From assembly GCA_947170195.1 (NCBI GenBank), contig CAMVSS010000003.1, positions 1-49,985 of the forward strand: 49,985 bases of DNA, given 5' to 3'. The translations under genes and the position numbers were made by a program. This stretch comes from an uncultured Treponema sp. GTDB lineage: Bacteria > Spirochaetota > Spirochaetia > Treponematales > Treponemataceae. The notes under the pieces are model-generated. The model saw nothing but the letters and a program-made list of their open reading frames with translations, ran no database searches and was not told the DNA's origin. This document shows, one piece after another, positions 48,990-49,985 of the stretch (position 1 is its first letter; every line of letters starts with the position of its first letter).

Positions 48990-49625
48990 CTACACATCAA
49001 GTCTTCCGGTCAGAATCCTGATTATTGCGTGCGCTTCGTGGGCGGCACATGCCATGACCCGGCTTGAGATCAGTCCGATTCCATCATTCACGTCGCTTAC
49101 CGTGTCTCCGCAGAGATAGAATTTATCGGAAACCTTTCTTGTCCGTATCATGTTCGCGCTTTCAAAGCCCGCCATTCCCGATGCCGACACCAGATATTTT
49201 TCCGGCATCTTTTCGAGCACGGCATTCACGATCATCGCCTTTGCGTTCGGATTGTCGAAAGCCTCGCAAATAACGTCCGCTTCGCTTGCAATCGAAACGA
49301 TGTTTTCTTCCGTGATTTTTTCCACGTGGCTTTCATATTCGACGTATGGCGCGATTTCCCGGAGATTCTTGACCAGAGCTTCCGCCTTCGGTTCTCCCAC
49401 CTGATCAGCCTTGTACTGCTGCCGGTGCAAGTTCGTGACGTCCACCTTGTCGAAATCAGTGAGAATCAGCTTCTTTACGCCCGCCCTCGCCAGAGAAATG
49501 GCGACGTTTGAGCCAAGCCCGCCGAGTCCGCAGACCGCGACCGTTGCCCGGGAAATTTTCTCATAGTTTTCTTTTCCCTGCTTTAGGATGAGCGCATCCT
49601 GCCATTCAGTTCGTGAAGGAATCAT
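48990..49625 (-). CDS. thiF: ThiS adenylyltransferase
   Basis: A 211-residue E1-like enzyme that adenylates the C-terminus of ThiS. The nucleotide fold is VAVCGLGGLGSNVAISLARAGV, the activation loop is LTDFDKVDVTNLHRQQY, and the central QVGEPKAEALVKNLREIAP and ICEAFDNPNAKAMI are in order. It is the short form common in anaerobes and lacks the C-terminal zinc cysteines of the E. coli protein (about 250 aa). AGGAGG precedes the ATG. The start is 1 base after the thiS stop, so the two are coupled. Confidence 0.93.
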   Translation of the reverse strand: MIPSRTEWQDALILKQGKENYEKISRATVAVCGLGGLGSNVAISLARAGVKKLILTDFDKVDVTNLHRQQYKADQVGEPKAEALVKNLREIAPYVEYESHVEKITEENIVSIASEADVICEAFDNPNAKAMIVNAVLEKMPEKYLVSASGMAGFESANMIRTRKVSDKFYLCGDTVSDVNDGIGLISSRVMACAAHEAHAIIRILTGRLDV

Positions 49626-49626
49626 A

Positions 49627-49821
49627 TCAGCCTCCTCCTACAAAACTGACGACCTCAACGCTGTCCTGATCTTTGAGGACGGTCGAGTCATAGTCTGCTT
49701 TCGGCACTATGGAGCAGTTGATTTCAACTGCGATCCTGTTCCGGTCGTATTTTGTCGTTGCAAGATAGTCGGCAAGCGTTTTTCCGGCTATATCAAGCTC
49801 CGTTCCGTTTACTTTGACCAT
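49627..49821 (-). CDS. thiS: Sulfur carrier protein ThiS
   Basis: A 64-residue ubiquitin-like sulfur carrier ending in Gly-Gly (VVSFVGGG), whose C-terminal thiocarboxylate gives sulfur to the thiazole ring. Typical pieces are VKVNGTELDIAG, RNRIAVEINCSIVPKADY and LKDQDSVEVVSFVGGG. I chose the ATG at 49821 because AAGGAG lies 7 bases upstream, and it gives the family length. It is first in the thi operon after the TPP riboswitch. Confidence 0.93.
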   Translation of the reverse strand: MVKVNGTELDIAGKTLADYLATTKYDRNRIAVEINCSIVPKADYDSTVLKDQDSVEVVSFVGGG

Positions 49822-49871
49822 ACGGACTCCTTTGTTTTGCATAGCAGCAATGATTTTTTTAGGTGGAGCTT

Positions 49872-49903
49872 AAAAAAAAGAAAAGCCGCCTGTTTTGGAC
49901 GGC
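49872..49903 (-). terminator. Riboswitch expression-platform terminator
   Basis: On the minus strand GCCGTCC (49903-49897) pairs with GGCGGC (49890-49885), with one G-U pair, followed by TTTTCTTTTTTTT. It lies between the TPP aptamer and thiS and is the likely off-state hairpin. Confidence 0.85.
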
Positions 49904-49922
49904 AGCGAGCAAAAAAAATGAT

Positions 49923-49985
49923 TTTCCCTACGTTGGCATTATCCAAATCAGGTTATGGGTCAAGGCAAACAGCCTACTCTCAGCC
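49923..49985 (-). promoter_or_regulatory. TPP riboswitch (THI element), 5' end cut by the window edge
   Basis: On the minus strand GGCTGAGAGTAGGC carries the CUGAGA bulge. ACCTGATTTGGATAATGCCA and the following ACGTAGGGAA are the second conserved half. The first strand of helix P1 should lie beyond 49985. It binds thiamine pyrophosphate and turns off thiSFGHE through the terminator at 49872-49903. Confidence 0.96.

Noticed and set aside
1-49985. CRISPR arrays, tRNA or rRNA genes, IS elements
   Set aside because: No regularly spaced direct repeats, no cloverleaf-like segments and no transposase coding were seen on reading both strands.

Overview
The window looks like chromosome of a host-associated anaerobic spirochaete, most likely a gut or rumen Treponema. 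The reasons are an oxygen-sensitive class III ribonucleotide reductase (nrdD/nrdG), a stand-alone PASTA protein beside def/fmt, TRAP and uronide uptake, a short DtxR/MntR-type regulator, many lipoproteins, and moderate GC with A-rich spacers. This assignment comes from gene content and protein style, not from a database match. No rRNA, tRNA, CRISPR array, transposase or integrase gene was seen.

Left edge (1-2500): two small unknown genes and a 5'-truncated XRE regulator abut a scarred amino-acid ABC transporter operon. One permease survives only as a 3' fragment fused to an N-terminally shortened second permease, followed by an intact ATPase. 2700-9570: a thioredoxin-fold lipoprotein, two tandem CNNM/CorC-type membrane proteins and a three-gene TRAP transporter (dctP-dctQ-dctM) followed by a GntR/FadR regulator. 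10380-20460: an alpha/beta hydrolase, a metallo-beta-lactamase/beta-CASP nuclease with an unusual basic insert, a DUF2804-like protein, a large unknown protein with slyX, an orphan amino-acid binding lipoprotein, a TPR protein, an acyltransferase and nrdG.

20490-24290: nrdD and a DUF3793-flavodoxin pair are divergent. Between them lies a 549-base control region with a minus-strand promoter carrying NrdR boxes, and a plus-strand promoter with a DtxR-like GTTAG/CTAAC operator. The latter leads into a structured leader that ends in a terminator before the first codon. 24330-32990: an MIO-type amino-acid lyase with non-histidase pocket residues, DUF1846, kduI, an outer-membrane protein, an orphan hisD and a LolA-like exported protein; def and fmt follow.

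33000-40700: fmt, PASTA protein, Na/phosphate symporter, a DtxR-type regulator preceded by a 12-codon leader ORF and alternative hairpins, a lipoprotein, a SEC-C protein, rlmB and a GDT1-type (probably Mn2+) exporter. 40780-45890: a glucuronide cluster with a GPH symporter and beta-glucuronidase, facing an AraC regulator and an RpiB-family isomerase resembling DhuI. With kduI, the cell appears equipped for uronic acids from glycosaminoglycans, pectin or host glucuronides. 45980-49985: thiS-thiF-thiG-thiH-thiE on the minus strand behind a TPP riboswitch that runs off the right edge.

The most unusual layer is non-coding. One dispersed two-hairpin element occurs three times, always in the same orientation 5' of a gene (hisD, the GDT1 gene, thiE). 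A second family (TTTCAAAAG...CTTTTGAAA) includes two 51-base copies in inverted orientation that differ at three positions. The DtxR-type regulator and the DUF3793-flavodoxin pair have leaders that look like uncharacterised RNA control regions.
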